DNA of 49,518 nt from Algicoccus sp048820935. Its GTDB lineage: Bacteria; Pseudomonadota; Gammaproteobacteria; Burkholderiales; Burkholderiaceae_B. The notes under the pieces were generated by a model, which had not been told where the DNA came from, did not search any database, and saw only the letters and a list, made by a program, of their open reading frames with translations. Where the stretch lies: contig NZ_JBMERD010000018.1 of assembly GCF_048820935.1 (NCBI RefSeq), positions 1 to 49,518 on the forward strand. The letters are read 5' to 3'. Shown here piece after piece: positions 36,691-45,242 of this stretch; the stretch's first letter is position 1, and the number at the start of each line of letters is the position of its first letter. Position numbers and translations under genes: made by a program.

Positions 36691-36983
36691 TTGATCTTGT
36701 TGTCGCAAAAGAGTTTCTGGACGTTATTCATAATGCAGATGATGCAAAGCTGCAGATGCTCCTTGATGGTGTCATAGATGAAGCATGCCAGTTTATGGGT
36801 ATTGATTCTCTTGATGAAATTGAATCCAGCGCTCCAAGCTCAGGCACGATTCCTGCATCGATCACATTGGGCGTCATGTTATTGCTACAAGCTGTTTATC
36901 AAGCATCGCCTGAAGACGCAGAGATTTTGAGACGTGCTGCTGAAGTAAAACTCACACCCTATCGGACTGGTTGGGGAGCGTAA
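36687..36983 (+). CDS. head-tail connector protein (gp6-like)
   Basis: 98 residues. The helical pattern KEFLDVIHNADDAKLQMLLD, EACQFMGIDSLDE, ASITLGVMLLLQAVYQASPE is that of HK97 gp6/DUF3199-type connectors, which extend the portal ring. ATG 36687 overlaps the methyltransferase stop. Confidence 0.8.
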   Translation: MIDLVVAKEFLDVIHNADDAKLQMLLDGVIDEACQFMGIDSLDEIESSAPSSGTIPASITLGVMLLLQAVYQASPEDAEILRRAAEVKLTPYRTGWGA

Positions 36984-37351
36984 TGCTTGCACATAGATTA
37001 CGCCATCGAATCGAATTTCAAGAAAAGCAGGAAACACCCGTCGATTCGAACGGGTTTCGTGTGAATGGTGGTTGGGACACTGTTTATCTGGATTCAGATA
37101 CACCATTGGACTCTGTGCCTGCAGAAGTTCTTACTGGACCTGGGCGTGAGCTGATCGCAGCTGGTGCCACACGCTCAGAAATCAGCGCACGTATTAACTG
37201 TCGTTGGTTCCCGGTAAATGAGCACGAGCTAGCAGCTTGGCGCATTGTGTGGGACGGCCGTATTTACAACATCGTTTCAATCGAGACGGATGCAACAGCG
37301 CGTCGTGAGTGGCGCTTTCAGGTGAAAGATGGTGGCACAGATGGACTCTGA
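36983..37351 (+). CDS. head closure protein (SPP1 gp16-like)
   Basis: 122 residues from ATG 36983. RLRHRIEFQEKQETPVDSNG, GWDTVYLD and AWRIVWDGRIYNIVSIETDA are the head-tail adaptor/closure signature. It seals the head and forms the tail docking site. The start overlaps the connector stop by 1 bp. Confidence 0.85.
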   Translation: MLAHRLRHRIEFQEKQETPVDSNGFRVNGGWDTVYLDSDTPLDSVPAEVLTGPGRELIAAGATRSEISARINCRWFPVNEHELAAWRIVWDGRIYNIVSIETDATARREWRFQVKDGGTDGL

Positions 37352-37529
37352 GCGTTTGGATCGTATTGAGCGTAGTTTGGCTGAAATCAAGACCACATTA
37401 GAAATTGTTCAGAACGGTTTGACCGCGTTGATCGATGCACTGGCAGAAGAAGATGAGGCCCCGGTCTCATTTGATCTGGATGGCAATGAGTTGCCGATGG
37501 AACGTGAGCCGGGTCAATCATTAGGTTAA
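37329..37529 (+). CDS. small coiled-coil protein in connector cluster (66 aa)
   Basis: 62-66 residues (ATG 37329 or 37341). The first half is a heptad helix (RLDRIERSLAEIKTTLEIVQ), the second acidic and disordered. It overlaps the head closure gene by 23 bp. Possibly a small assembly factor; not recognised. Confidence 0.55.
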   Translation: MVAQMDSERLDRIERSLAEIKTTLEIVQNGLTALIDALAEEDEAPVSFDLDGNELPMEREPGQSLG

Positions 37530-37533
37530 AGAC

Positions 37534-38028
37534 ATGAAAGTTGAGATGAAGTTGCAAGGTGTTGACGATGCGCTAGCAACACTCAAGAAACTTCCACCTG
37601 AGATTGTCAGCAAACGAGGCGGTCCTGTGCGTGCTGCGCTGGCTAAAGGTGCTCGCATGATTCGTGATCAGGAGAAAGAAAACCTGCGCTCAATCGTTTC
37701 CGCCAGCCCAGATACGACTGGATTGCTTGAGAAAAACATTGTTGTAAGTCGTGGGAAGCAGATTCATGGCAGCAAGGGTGAGCGTTATTTAGTACGGATC
37801 CGGCGCAAAGCGTATGACCAAGAAAAGATTGGCAAACGTGAAAAGGCAGGCAAACGGGTCACGACATACAAAACGGCTGCTTTGCTTGAGTACGGTTCAA
37901 AGCATCAAACAGCCACACCGTTCATACGTCCCGCAATCATACAAAAAGGTGGTCAAGCCATTGCAGTGATTACGCAAGACTTGAATCGGCGTATTCAACA
38001 GATCGTAAAAAAACTTGCGAAGGCATAA
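37534..38028 (+). CDS. HK97 gp10-family protein
   Basis: 164 residues. MKVEMKLQGVDDALATLKKL, then ALAKGARMIRDQEKENLRSI and a C-terminal ALLEYGSKHQTATPFIRPAI are characteristic of HK97 gp10 (tail-terminator/neck assembly cluster). Full length. Confidence 0.85.
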   Translation: MKVEMKLQGVDDALATLKKLPPEIVSKRGGPVRAALAKGARMIRDQEKENLRSIVSASPDTTGLLEKNIVVSRGKQIHGSKGERYLVRIRRKAYDQEKIGKREKAGKRVTTYKTAALLEYGSKHQTATPFIRPAIIQKGGQAIAVITQDLNRRIQQIVKKLAKA

Positions 38029-38030
38029 CC

Positions 38031-38399
38031 ATGTTTGCACCCATTTATTCAACACTGGACACACCCACGATTAAGAGCATTATCTCTGATCGTATTTATG
38101 CGTTTGACTCTGCTCCACAAAACGTAAAAACGCCTTACATCACATGGTTCGTGGTAGGCACTGATCCACACAATCAAATCTCAGGTGCACCCTGTGGTGA
38201 CACCGACACAATCCAGATTGACTGTTGGACTGGTCCCCAAGATGGCAGTGAATCGGACTGCGTTGCGCTTGCGAAAGCAGTGCGTGATGCACTGGATGTA
38301 GCTGGTCAAGCCAACCGAGTGATCATCAATACGCGTGATACGGATACAAAGCTTTTCAGAATCGGCTTGCAAGTCGAGTTTTTGCACAATCGTTTTTGA
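38031..38399 (+). CDS. tail terminator/completion protein, DUF3168
   Basis: 122 residues: PIYSTLDTPTIKSIISDRIY, TPYITWFVVGTDPHNQISGA, DTIQIDCWTG and LFRIGLQVEFLH fit DUF3168, the tail terminator-type proteins that cap the tail tube. Confidence 0.8.
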   Translation: MFAPIYSTLDTPTIKSIISDRIYAFDSAPQNVKTPYITWFVVGTDPHNQISGAPCGDTDTIQIDCWTGPQDGSESDCVALAKAVRDALDVAGQANRVIINTRDTDTKLFRIGLQVEFLHNRF

Positions 38400-38474
38400 A
38401 GCAACTTTCTTTTTCTTGGCAACCTTAAATCGGTAGATACCGAGCCTGTGAGGGTGGATGTGCTTTGAAAGTAC

Positions 38475-38508
38475 GGGCTGTCCAACACGGATGGCCCTTT
38501 TTGTTTTT
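38475..38508 (+). terminator. strong terminator upstream of Bro-N gene
   Basis: GGGCTGTCC (38475-38483), loop AACAC, GGATGGCCC (38489-38497): nine pairs including two G-U pairs, then TTTTTGTTTTT. Confidence 0.8.
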
Positions 38509-38520
38509 AAGGAGATACTG

Positions 38521-39030
38521 ATGAAAGAACTTATGTTCAGAGACAGAACCTTCCGTCTGATTGAGCAAGATGGAAAGCAATGGGCTAGTGCAGCAGATAT
38601 TGCACGTGCTTTGGGTTACAGCCGATCTGACAAGGTGAACCAAATATTTGAGCGTCATGAAGCGGAATTTTCAGCATCCATGACATGCATCACGATGGTT
38701 CAAGACCTGGACCCTCAAACTGGGGTTCCAGGTCAATTTCGTACAGCACGGGTGTTTAGCCTTCGTGGTGCACACCTAATTGCTATGTTTTCTCGCACAA
38801 AAAAAGCTCAGGAGTTCAGACGCTGGGTTCTCGATATTATTGAGCGCCATCAAGCTGAACCATCATTAATCCAAGAATGGTTCGACGCAAAAGCTGCGTT
38901 GGACGCTCAGGACAGATTTGCCAGCCTTTGCGGTCGAGGGCTAAATGAACACAAATATCGTAAGCCGCCACTGAGAAAACGAGTGGCAGCACTTGCCAAA
39001 CAACTTCAACCCTCCCTTTTTCTGCACTAG
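38521..39030 (+). CDS. Bro-N domain antirepressor-like protein (moron)
   Basis: 169 residues from ATG 38521 behind AAGGAGA. Bro-N domain at 1-105: FRDRTFRLIEQDGKQWASAA, DIARALGYSRSDKVNQIFER, VFSLRGAHLIAMFSRTKKAQ and EFRRWVLDIIE. Such proteins are phage antirepressors or regulators. It sits between the tail terminator and tail tube genes, enclosed by two intrinsic terminators, which marks it as an independently regulated moron. Confidence 0.85.
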   Translation: MKELMFRDRTFRLIEQDGKQWASAADIARALGYSRSDKVNQIFERHEAEFSASMTCITMVQDLDPQTGVPGQFRTARVFSLRGAHLIAMFSRTKKAQEFRRWVLDIIERHQAEPSLIQEWFDAKAALDAQDRFASLCGRGLNEHKYRKPPLRKRVAALAKQLQPSLFLH

Positions 39031-39055
39031 CCCGGTAAACAACCGGGCTTTTTTT
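39029..39055 (+). terminator. strong terminator downstream of Bro-N gene
   Basis: AGCCCGGT (39029-39036), loop AAACA, ACCGGGCT (39042-39049), followed by TTTTTT: a perfect 8-bp stem. It overlaps the stop codon of the Bro-N gene. Confidence 0.85.
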
Positions 39056-39069
39056 ATTGAGGTATTGCC

Positions 39070-39543
39070 ATGTCATTAGCAACCCAAGGAACGCACTTGT
39101 TTTTTCAGTCTGACAGTGCGTCAGATGGCTTTTTTAAAATCACCTGCCCCACTGGAGTTTCTGGGTTGGGCGGTGCGCGTGAACAAATTGATGACACTTG
39201 CTTAGATGCAACTGATGAGCGTAGTTATCTTGCTGGTTTAGCTGCTCCAGGCACAGTGTCAATTCCATTCAACTTGGATCCACAAGCCGTTGACCATCAT
39301 GAATTCTTTGTTCTGAAAGAATCCGGAGAAAAGATCCAATGGCTTGTTTGCCTGTCAGACGGTGAAGATGCTCCAACCGTTGATTCAAATGGAGATTTTG
39401 ATCCGCCTTCGGATCGAACTTCCCTTGAGTTCACAGCATATGTCGCAGACGTAGAAATTGACATTGCAACGGCTGACAAAGTGACAGGCACATTAACTCT
39501 GCAACGTTCTGGCAAAGTCACCCCCTACTGGAAAGGTATCTAA
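39070..39543 (+). CDS. major tail tube protein
   Basis: 157 residues. A lambda gpV-N/HK97-like tube protein: FFKITCPTGVSGLGGAREQI, DDTCLDATDERSYLAGLAAP, GTVSIPFNLDPQ, then ADKVTGTLTLQRSGKVTPYW. Builds the long tail tube of a siphovirus. Confidence 0.85.
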   Translation: MSLATQGTHLFFQSDSASDGFFKITCPTGVSGLGGAREQIDDTCLDATDERSYLAGLAAPGTVSIPFNLDPQAVDHHEFFVLKESGEKIQWLVCLSDGEDAPTVDSNGDFDPPSDRTSLEFTAYVADVEIDIATADKVTGTLTLQRSGKVTPYWKGI

Positions 39544-39545
39544 AC

Positions 39546-39884
39546 ATGTTAGATAACGCATTTTTCGTTTCGGACACAATCCATGAGCGTGAGGTAGAGC
39601 TTGCTGATGGCAGTAAGCACAAACTTTACTTCAAAGAAGTTCCGGCTGGAGCATATAGACGATTTGCTTTTGATACTGAGTCTGATAAAGAACAGGTCCG
39701 AATCGACGCAATGGCACGCCTTGTCACTGCGTCCCTGGTCACTCCGGACGGTAAATCAGCGATCACTTTTGAACAAGCTAAAAAACTGAAAGCAGCACCA
39801 ATGCTGTCTATTTTCTTAGCAATTCAGGAGGTGAATGGCGTTGCAACCCCAAAGACAGAGACTGGCGATTCTGGCACATCCTAG
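39546..39884 (+). CDS. tail assembly chaperone G
   Basis: 112 residues, equivalent to lambda gpG: VELADGSKHKLYFKEVPAGA, YRRFAFDTESDKEQVRIDAM. A slippery heptamer near its end (39848-39854) shifts some ribosomes into the -1 frame to make the longer GT protein. The G:GT ratio sets tape measure packing during tail assembly. Confidence 0.85.
   Translation: MLDNAFFVSDTIHEREVELADGSKHKLYFKEVPAGAYRRFAFDTESDKEQVRIDAMARLVTASLVTPDGKSAITFEQAKKLKAAPMLSIFLAIQEVNGVATPKTETGDSGTS
39848..39854 (+). promoter_or_regulatory. -1 ribosomal frameshift site C CCA AAG
   Basis: In the zero frame the codons are ACC CCA AAG, giving the heptamer C-CCA-AAG (X-XXY-YYZ). After slipping the tRNAs read CCC AAA and continue GAC in the -1 frame, where the conserved T-domain sequence begins (DWRFWHILALALGKTVTEL). 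Confidence 0.85.
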
Positions 39885-40156
39885 CGTTGGCGCTGGGCAA
39901 GACTGTGACAGAGCTGCAGTCGATCATGCCTGTTAGAGAATTCCAATCTTGGAAGCTGTTTTACAAAGAGTCGCCATTCGATGACCATCATCGATTTCAC
40001 AGACCTGCCGTTCTTGTCTCATCGAGCATGAGTCGCGGTAATGCAAAAGACAAGTTCGAGTTTCTGGTGCCAACACCAATCCCTGATGACATGACATCAG
40101 CCGATATGACAACACTGGCGGCGTTCGGTTTAACGCCACCTGCAAATAACGAATAG
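39854..40156 (+). CDS. tail assembly chaperone T extension (G-T fusion)
   Basis: Translated only by -1 frameshift from the G gene: the joined frame is 39546-39854 plus 39854-40156, 203 residues. The T part (DRDWRFWHILALALGKTVTE, then FQSWKLFYKESPFDDHH) resembles lambda gpT-like domains. An internal TTG at 39887 is probably not used. GT holds the tape measure in extended form for tube assembly. Confidence 0.85.
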   Translation, partial: DRDWRFWHILALALGKTVTELQSIMPVREFQSWKLFYKESPFDDHHRFHRPAVLVSSSMSRGNAKDKFEFLVPTPIPDDMTSADMTTLAAFGLTPPANNE

Positions 40157-40164
40157 GAGAAATT

Positions 40165-42810
40165 ATGGCAACTGCTGGATCCATTGTTGTCGAACTCCTG
40201 ATGCGCACCGGTTCGTTTGAAACTGACTTAAATCGCGCCTCTAAGCGCATGAATGAATTTGATCGCAGCCTTAGTCGATACGCTCGCAACGTTGCGTTGA
40301 TGGGTACGGCAGTCGTAGGCGCTTTTGCTGGTATGTTGAAATCCGCATCAGGTTACATGGATGAGATGGGAAACGCAGCCGAGCGCACGTCCGTCTCTAC
40401 TAAGTCCTTTACTGAATTGGCGTACGCTGCTGAACGGGCGTCATTGTCCACAGGTGAATTGCAGCGCATTTTGCGGCGCTCAACAGAGGCCATTAATCAT
40501 GCCATTGACGGCACAGGCAAGCAAGCAGACGCGCTCAGGCGGCTTGGCGTGTCGGCGCACGACTCTACGGGCAAGTTAAAAACCGCCGACGTGATGCTAA
40601 AGGACTTAGCGGATCGGTTTTCAAAGCTAGAGCCAGGCGCAGAGAAAACCAAACTTGTGCTTGATCTATTCGGTCAACAGCTTGGACAGAAAGTTATCCC
40701 ACTGCTGAATCAGGGCGCTGAAGGCATGGAAGCGTTCGCAGATGAAGCGCGACGCTTAGGGCTAGTCATTGATGACGATGCGGCGCGTGCTGCGGCAGAG
40801 TTTAACGATATTTTGTCTCGCATGGGTGCGGGGCTTAAAGGCATGGCCGTGGCAATGGCTGGCGAGGCTTTGCCAGCGGTTAACGCGCTCATGCAGCGAT
40901 TCTCATCAGTGAGTGGCGCGCTGGCAGACTTCGGACGCAAAGCTGGCAGTGCGTTTGCGCAGGCTGCTCAGTTTGCGGGTGCAATTTTAGACGCGCTTGC
41001 GCCACTTGGAAAGGCGCTGATGTCCGTGGCACAGTACGCCGATATTGCTGTGGCGGCCATTGCTGGGTTTTACGCGCCAGCGGTACTGTTAGGGTTGGCG
41101 GCGCTATCCAAAGCGCTGTTAGTCGGTGTAGCAGGTTCGATTAAAGCGATTACTGCGGCGATGATTGCTAACCCGATTGGCGCGATTGTGGCGGCGTTGG
41201 TGGCGGCTGCGTACACGGCTTATAAGTTTCGAGACAGCATTGACGAGGTTTTCGGCATCGATTTGATGCAGATCGTCAAAGACTCTGCGAACTACATCGT
41301 TAATAGCTTTGTTCTAGCCTACGAGCTGGTTAAATACTCGTTTAGCAACTTTCCGACTGTGATGGCGGCTGCTGCGATCGGCGCAGTAAATTACGTCAAT
41401 CGCGCGTTCGATACGATGATTCGAGCAGCCGTGTCAGGTATTAACTTCCTGATTCGCGCCATCAATAACATCCCTGGCATCAATTTGGACGAGATTGAAG
41501 CGTTCCAGTTCGGTACGTTTAAAAACAAGTTTGCTGAGAAGATCGCATCCGACATTAACGCGGCTGAGATTATGGCGCGCGATATGTTCGCAGGTATGGC
41601 AAGCCCAGATAAAAAGCCCACAAGCGAGTTCGCGGGGCTTGAGTTGCCGGGGCTTGATGATGCTGGTGGCAAAGGCAAGGGTGGCGCAGCCAAAGCGCAG
41701 AATAACTATATTTCCCAGATGCAAGAGCGTATCGCGTTACTAGGCAAAGAAACCGAGTACGAAAAACTGTTAGCCCAGCTTCGCATCGGTTCGATTAGCT
41801 TTGCCACGGAAGCCGAACGCGAGTACGCGCTGGCATTGGCGCAAACCCACGATATGCTCACTAAAGCGCAGAAAGACGCGCAAGACTTCCAAGCGCTCAT
41901 GAAGACGCTCTATCCAGAGCGTGCAAAGGCCGAAGAATACGCGGAGCAAGTGCGACTTGTGACTGAAGCCCACGCGATGGGCGCGATTGATGCCAACGAG
42001 TTTGCAGACGCCTTGCAGCGCATCGAGGACTTAGCAGGTGATGGTGACTTTTGGACAAACTATATCGAGGGTCTGGAAAAAGCGTTACATAGTTTCGACG
42101 AACTCGCAGGTAGCACGTTAGAGAAATTCACACGTGGGTTTGGTGATGCTTTTTCATCCATGATTATGGATGCGGAAGACTTTCAGACCGCGATGTATAA
42201 CCTTGCATCTGGCATCTCACGATCAATTATCAGCGCTCTGGGCGAGATGGCTGCCCAATGGCTGGTGTACCAGGGTGTGCAGCTGCTTGTCGGCAAGACA
42301 ACGCAAGCCTCGGCCGCGGGTGCCATGATGGCTAACGCAACAGCTCAAAGTTTACAAGCAGGTTTAGCAGCCTATGCGAGCACCGCAGCCATTCCAATAA
42401 CAGGTCCGGTGATGGCTCCGGCAGCAATGGCCGCTGCGATTGCTGCAACATCCCCGATGGTGGGTGCCATTGGCGCCGCAGCGCTGTCAGGTATGGCCCA
42501 CGACGGTATTGACAGTGTTCCAGAAACTGGAACATGGTTGCTGAAAAAGGGTGAGCGCGTCGTGACTTCTCAGACAAGCGCAAAGCTGGACGCGATGCTG
42601 GACAAGTCAATGAAAGGCCAAGGCGGCGGCAACGCCGTGGCGGTCACTGTCAATATCGCCAACGGCAAAACGGACACAACAGCTCCGAGCGGCTGGGAGT
42701 CGTTCGCGCGAGAGATCGGCGATTTTGTGGACGCTCGGTTTAAAGAGCTAGAGGCGCGCTCGAACATGCAAGGCGGCGCTGCGTGGTCTGTTCGTCAAGG
42801 AGTGCTCTAG
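40165..42810 (+). CDS. tail tape measure protein
   Basis: 881 residues. The beginning is typical (GSIVVELLMRTGSFETDLNR, ASKRMNEFDRSLSRYARN), followed by long helices, hydrophobic stretches at about 285-350 (AAIAGFYAPAVLLGLAALSK, MIANPIGAIVAALVAAAYTA), and a C-terminal domain with KKGERVVTSQTSAKLDAML. It fixes tail length and is ejected into the host envelope. The length corresponds to a tail of roughly 130 nm if 1.5 A per residue applies. Confidence 0.95.
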   Translation: MATAGSIVVELLMRTGSFETDLNRASKRMNEFDRSLSRYARNVALMGTAVVGAFAGMLKSASGYMDEMGNAAERTSVSTKSFTELAYAAERASLSTGELQRILRRSTEAINHAIDGTGKQADALRRLGVSAHDSTGKLKTADVMLKDLADRFSKLEPGAEKTKLVLDLFGQQLGQKVIPLLNQGAEGMEAFADEARRLGLVIDDDAARAAAEFNDILSRMGAGLKGMAVAMAGEALPAVNALMQRFSSVSGALADFGRKAGSAFAQAAQFAGAILDALAPLGKALMSVAQYADIAVAAIAGFYAPAVLLGLAALSKALLVGVAGSIKAITAAMIANPIGAIVAALVAAAYTAYKFRDSIDEVFGIDLMQIVKDSANYIVNSFVLAYELVKYSFSNFPTVMAAAAIGAVNYVNRAFDTMIRAAVSGINFLIRAINNIPGINLDEIEAFQFGTFKNKFAEKIASDINAAEIMARDMFAGMASPDKKPTSEFAGLELPGLDDAGGKGKGGAAKAQNNYISQMQERIALLGKETEYEKLLAQLRIGSISFATEAEREYALALAQTHDMLTKAQKDAQDFQALMKTLYPERAKAEEYAEQVRLVTEAHAMGAIDANEFADALQRIEDLAGDGDFWTNYIEGLEKALHSFDELAGSTLEKFTRGFGDAFSSMIMDAEDFQTAMYNLASGISRSIISALGEMAAQWLVYQGVQLLVGKTTQASAAGAMMANATAQSLQAGLAAYASTAAIPITGPVMAPAAMAAAIAATSPMVGAIGAAALSGMAHDGIDSVPETGTWLLKKGERVVTSQTSAKLDAMLDKSMKGQGGGNAVAVTVNIANGKTDTTAPSGWESFAREIGDFVDARFKELEARSNMQGGAAWSVRQGVL

Positions 42811-43142
42811 TGGAAACTTTCACGTGGTGCCCGCGCGTCGACGCGAGTGGTGAGTACGCATATCGCGTGATCGATGCGCAATTTGGGGACGGCTACAAAC
42901 AGTCAGTTGGCGACGGGTTGAATACAGAAACAAGTTCCTGGTCGCTGAGTTTTCGTGGCCGCTCAGACAAAATCGCCCCGATTCGGAACTTTTTGCGTGC
43001 TCGGCAGGGTTTTCAGCCTTTTAAGTGGACGCCTCCTCTCGGCGATGAGGGCGTTTATGAAGCAAGAAAGCTGAGTCTCGTGGCCATCGGCGGGGGAGTT
43101 TATGACTTGAGCGTGACTTTCACGCAGAGGTTTGAGCCGTGA
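42810..43142 (+). CDS. minor tail protein M (lambda-like)
   Basis: 110 residues from GTG 42810 with AAGGAG. Signature: ETFTWCPRVDASGEYAYRVI, DAQFGDGYKQSVGDGLNTET, FLRARQGFQPFKWTPP. Part of the tail tip with L, K, I and J. It overlaps both neighbours by 1-4 bp. Confidence 0.9.
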   Translation: METFTWCPRVDASGEYAYRVIDAQFGDGYKQSVGDGLNTETSSWSLSFRGRSDKIAPIRNFLRARQGFQPFKWTPPLGDEGVYEARKLSLVAIGGGVYDLSVTFTQRFEP

Positions 43143-43870
43143 TTCTTGAAGACGTTCAAAAACTTGTACCGGGCAACTTAGTTACTCTGTACGAGATTGA
43201 CTGCCGTGCCATCGGCGGCGATGTCGAGCGGTATCACAACCACAACGACGGCGAGATCGTCTGGCAGGGGCACAGCTACCATCCGTGGGCGATCGAAGCC
43301 AAGAACTTTGCGCGCACAGGAGAAGGCCAGCAGCCACGGCCTGAGTTGACTGTTGGCAACATCGGCGTGGACGATGAGGGTGAGCCGATCACTGGTGTCG
43401 TGACGGCTTTGTGCTTGGCGCTTGATGATCTGATCGGTGCCAAGGTGACACGCAAACGGACGTTTGCAAAATATCTTGACGCGGCTAACTTTCCCGACGG
43501 AAACCCGTCAGCAGATCCCAATGAGCATCTGCCTGATGAGCAGTGGTTGGTGTCGCGCAGGAAGTTAGAGACGCCACAAGCGGTCACTTTCGAGCTCACG
43601 AGTCCGTTGCAGTTTGACGGCGCCCGTCTGCCATCACGGCCTGTGATTGCAGGCGTCTGTGGCTGGCTTCTGATTGAAGCACCATTCGGCGGGTATCGCG
43701 GTGCGTACTGTGGCTACACGGGTGCGCAGATGTTTGACGAGGACGGAAATCCGGTCACGGATCCATCGCTGGATAGGTGCGGGGGCAGAGTGTCTGATTG
43801 CAAGAAGCGCTTTGGTGAGCACAATCAGCTGTCATACGGCAGTTTTCCATCAGCTGACAGGTTTAACTAA
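43139..43870 (+). CDS. minor tail protein L (lambda-like)
   Basis: 243 residues: VQKLVPGNLVTLYEIDCRAI, RPELTVGNIGVDDEGEPITG, then the Cys-rich end ICGWL/YRGAYCGYTGAQMFDED and RCGGRVSDCKKRFGEHN, which ligates the Fe-S cluster known in lambda gpL. Structural component of the tail tip. Confidence 0.95.
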   Translation: MILEDVQKLVPGNLVTLYEIDCRAIGGDVERYHNHNDGEIVWQGHSYHPWAIEAKNFARTGEGQQPRPELTVGNIGVDDEGEPITGVVTALCLALDDLIGAKVTRKRTFAKYLDAANFPDGNPSADPNEHLPDEQWLVSRRKLETPQAVTFELTSPLQFDGARLPSRPVIAGVCGWLLIEAPFGGYRGAYCGYTGAQMFDEDGNPVTDPSLDRCGGRVSDCKKRFGEHNQLSYGSFPSADRFN

Positions 43871-44646
43871 TGCGCACATACATCAGAAAAGCCATCGAGC
43901 GCCATGCGCTTGAGGACTACCCGCGTGAGTCGTGTGGATTGATTGTGGCAGATGGCGACAAGCAAAAATACATACGGTGTCGCAACGTGGCAGAAAACGG
44001 GCAGGACTTTAGGTTACCGGCAGAAGACTACGCGGCGGCAGAAGATCATGGGCAAGTGTTGGCGGTTGTGCACTCGCACATTGACCGTGACGCCATGCCT
44101 ACAGAAGCTGATCTGGTGTCGTGTGAAGTTACAGGCCTGCCTTGGCACACTATCGCGGTTGGCCAGGATGCGGGCGAAGACGCACCAAAAGTGCTGGGCT
44201 GGCACTCGTTCGAGCCGAGCGGATACGTCGCGCCGTTGGTGGGGCGATCTTTCACGCATGGACAGCTTGATTGCTACACGCTCATTCGTGACTTCTACGC
44301 GCGTGAGCTCGGTATCGAGATTCCAGACTTTGATCGTCCAGATAACTGGTGGGACAAGCCTGAATACGGTGAGCTTTACTTAGAAAACTTCCAGAAGGCT
44401 GGATTTAACCGAATCGACGAGCGGCCGCGATATGGCGATGTGATTCTGATGCAGTACCGCTCGGATCGCACGAACCACGGGGGTGTTTACATCAGTGACG
44501 AACCGCTGAAATCACAGCCGGGACTGCATCCTGTGCCCAATGCGTTGTTGCATCACGCAATGCCGCGCTTGTCAGAGCGTGTTTTGTATTCAGGCTACTG
44601 GTCAGATATCACCCGCATGATTGTGAGACATAAGGATTTGCTATGA
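43870..44646 (+). CDS. tail tip protein K: JAB/MPN + NlpC/P60 peptidase
   Basis: 258 residues. The N-terminal JAB domain has H68-x-H70 and D81 (VVHSHIDRDAMPTEADL). The C-terminal NlpC/P60 domain has Cys135 (GQLDCYTLIRDFYARELGIE) and His in NHGGVYI. It would cleave peptidoglycan or tail proteins during assembly or DNA entry. ATG overlaps the L stop by 1 bp. Confidence 0.9.
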   Translation: MRTYIRKAIERHALEDYPRESCGLIVADGDKQKYIRCRNVAENGQDFRLPAEDYAAAEDHGQVLAVVHSHIDRDAMPTEADLVSCEVTGLPWHTIAVGQDAGEDAPKVLGWHSFEPSGYVAPLVGRSFTHGQLDCYTLIRDFYARELGIEIPDFDRPDNWWDKPEYGELYLENFQKAGFNRIDERPRYGDVILMQYRSDRTNHGGVYISDEPLKSQPGLHPVPNALLHHAMPRLSERVLYSGYWSDITRMIVRHKDLL

Positions 44647-45242
44647 CTGACAAAGTTCGCACAGTGCGACTGTACGGCACGTTGGGCGCCCGTTTTGGTC
44701 GTGTGCATCGTTTTGTGTGTGCTGACACAGCAGGGGCTATCAGGGCCCTGTGCCACATGGTGCCGGGCTTTCAGCCGTTTTTGTATGAGTCCAAGGACCG
44801 TGGCCTGGGCTACGCTTGCTTTATCGGCAAAGAAAACATTGGAGAGTCGGCACTGACTGCGCCGGCTGGCGATGAGGACATCCGCATTGCGCCAGTGATT
44901 ATCGGTTCAGGTCGTGGTGGTTTCTTTCAAATTATTTTGGGTGCCGCGCTAATTGGCGCTGCTTTCTTTACAGGCGGCACGTCGTTGGCAGCATGGGGCA
45001 CGCTGCAATACGCGATGGCAGGTCTTGGTGCTGGCTTGTTATTCGGCGGCGTTGCATCAATGCTCACACGTCAGCCAGCAGGCCTGCAAAGCGTTCAATC
45101 TACTGACAACGGACAGTCGTACACATTTAATGGACCTGAGAATCTGACGGCGCAAGGCAACCCGGTTCCTATTCTCTACGGCGAGGCAATTGTGGGCTCC
45201 ATCGTGGTGTCAGCTGATATGTACTCCGAGGATCAACAATGA
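44643..45242 (+). CDS. tail assembly protein I (lambda-like)
   Basis: 199 residues. An N-terminal ubiquitin-like part (RTVRLYGTLGARFGRVHRFV), hydrophobic Gly/Ala segments (LGAALIGAAFFTGGTSLAAW) and ENLTAQGNPVPILYGEAIVG at the end are the gpI signature. Needed for tail tip assembly; not in the mature virion in lambda. Confidence 0.9.
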   Translation: MTDKVRTVRLYGTLGARFGRVHRFVCADTAGAIRALCHMVPGFQPFLYESKDRGLGYACFIGKENIGESALTAPAGDEDIRIAPVIIGSGRGGFFQIILGAALIGAAFFTGGTSLAAWGTLQYAMAGLGAGLLFGGVASMLTRQPAGLQSVQSTDNGQSYTFNGPENLTAQGNPVPILYGEAIVGSIVVSADMYSEDQQ

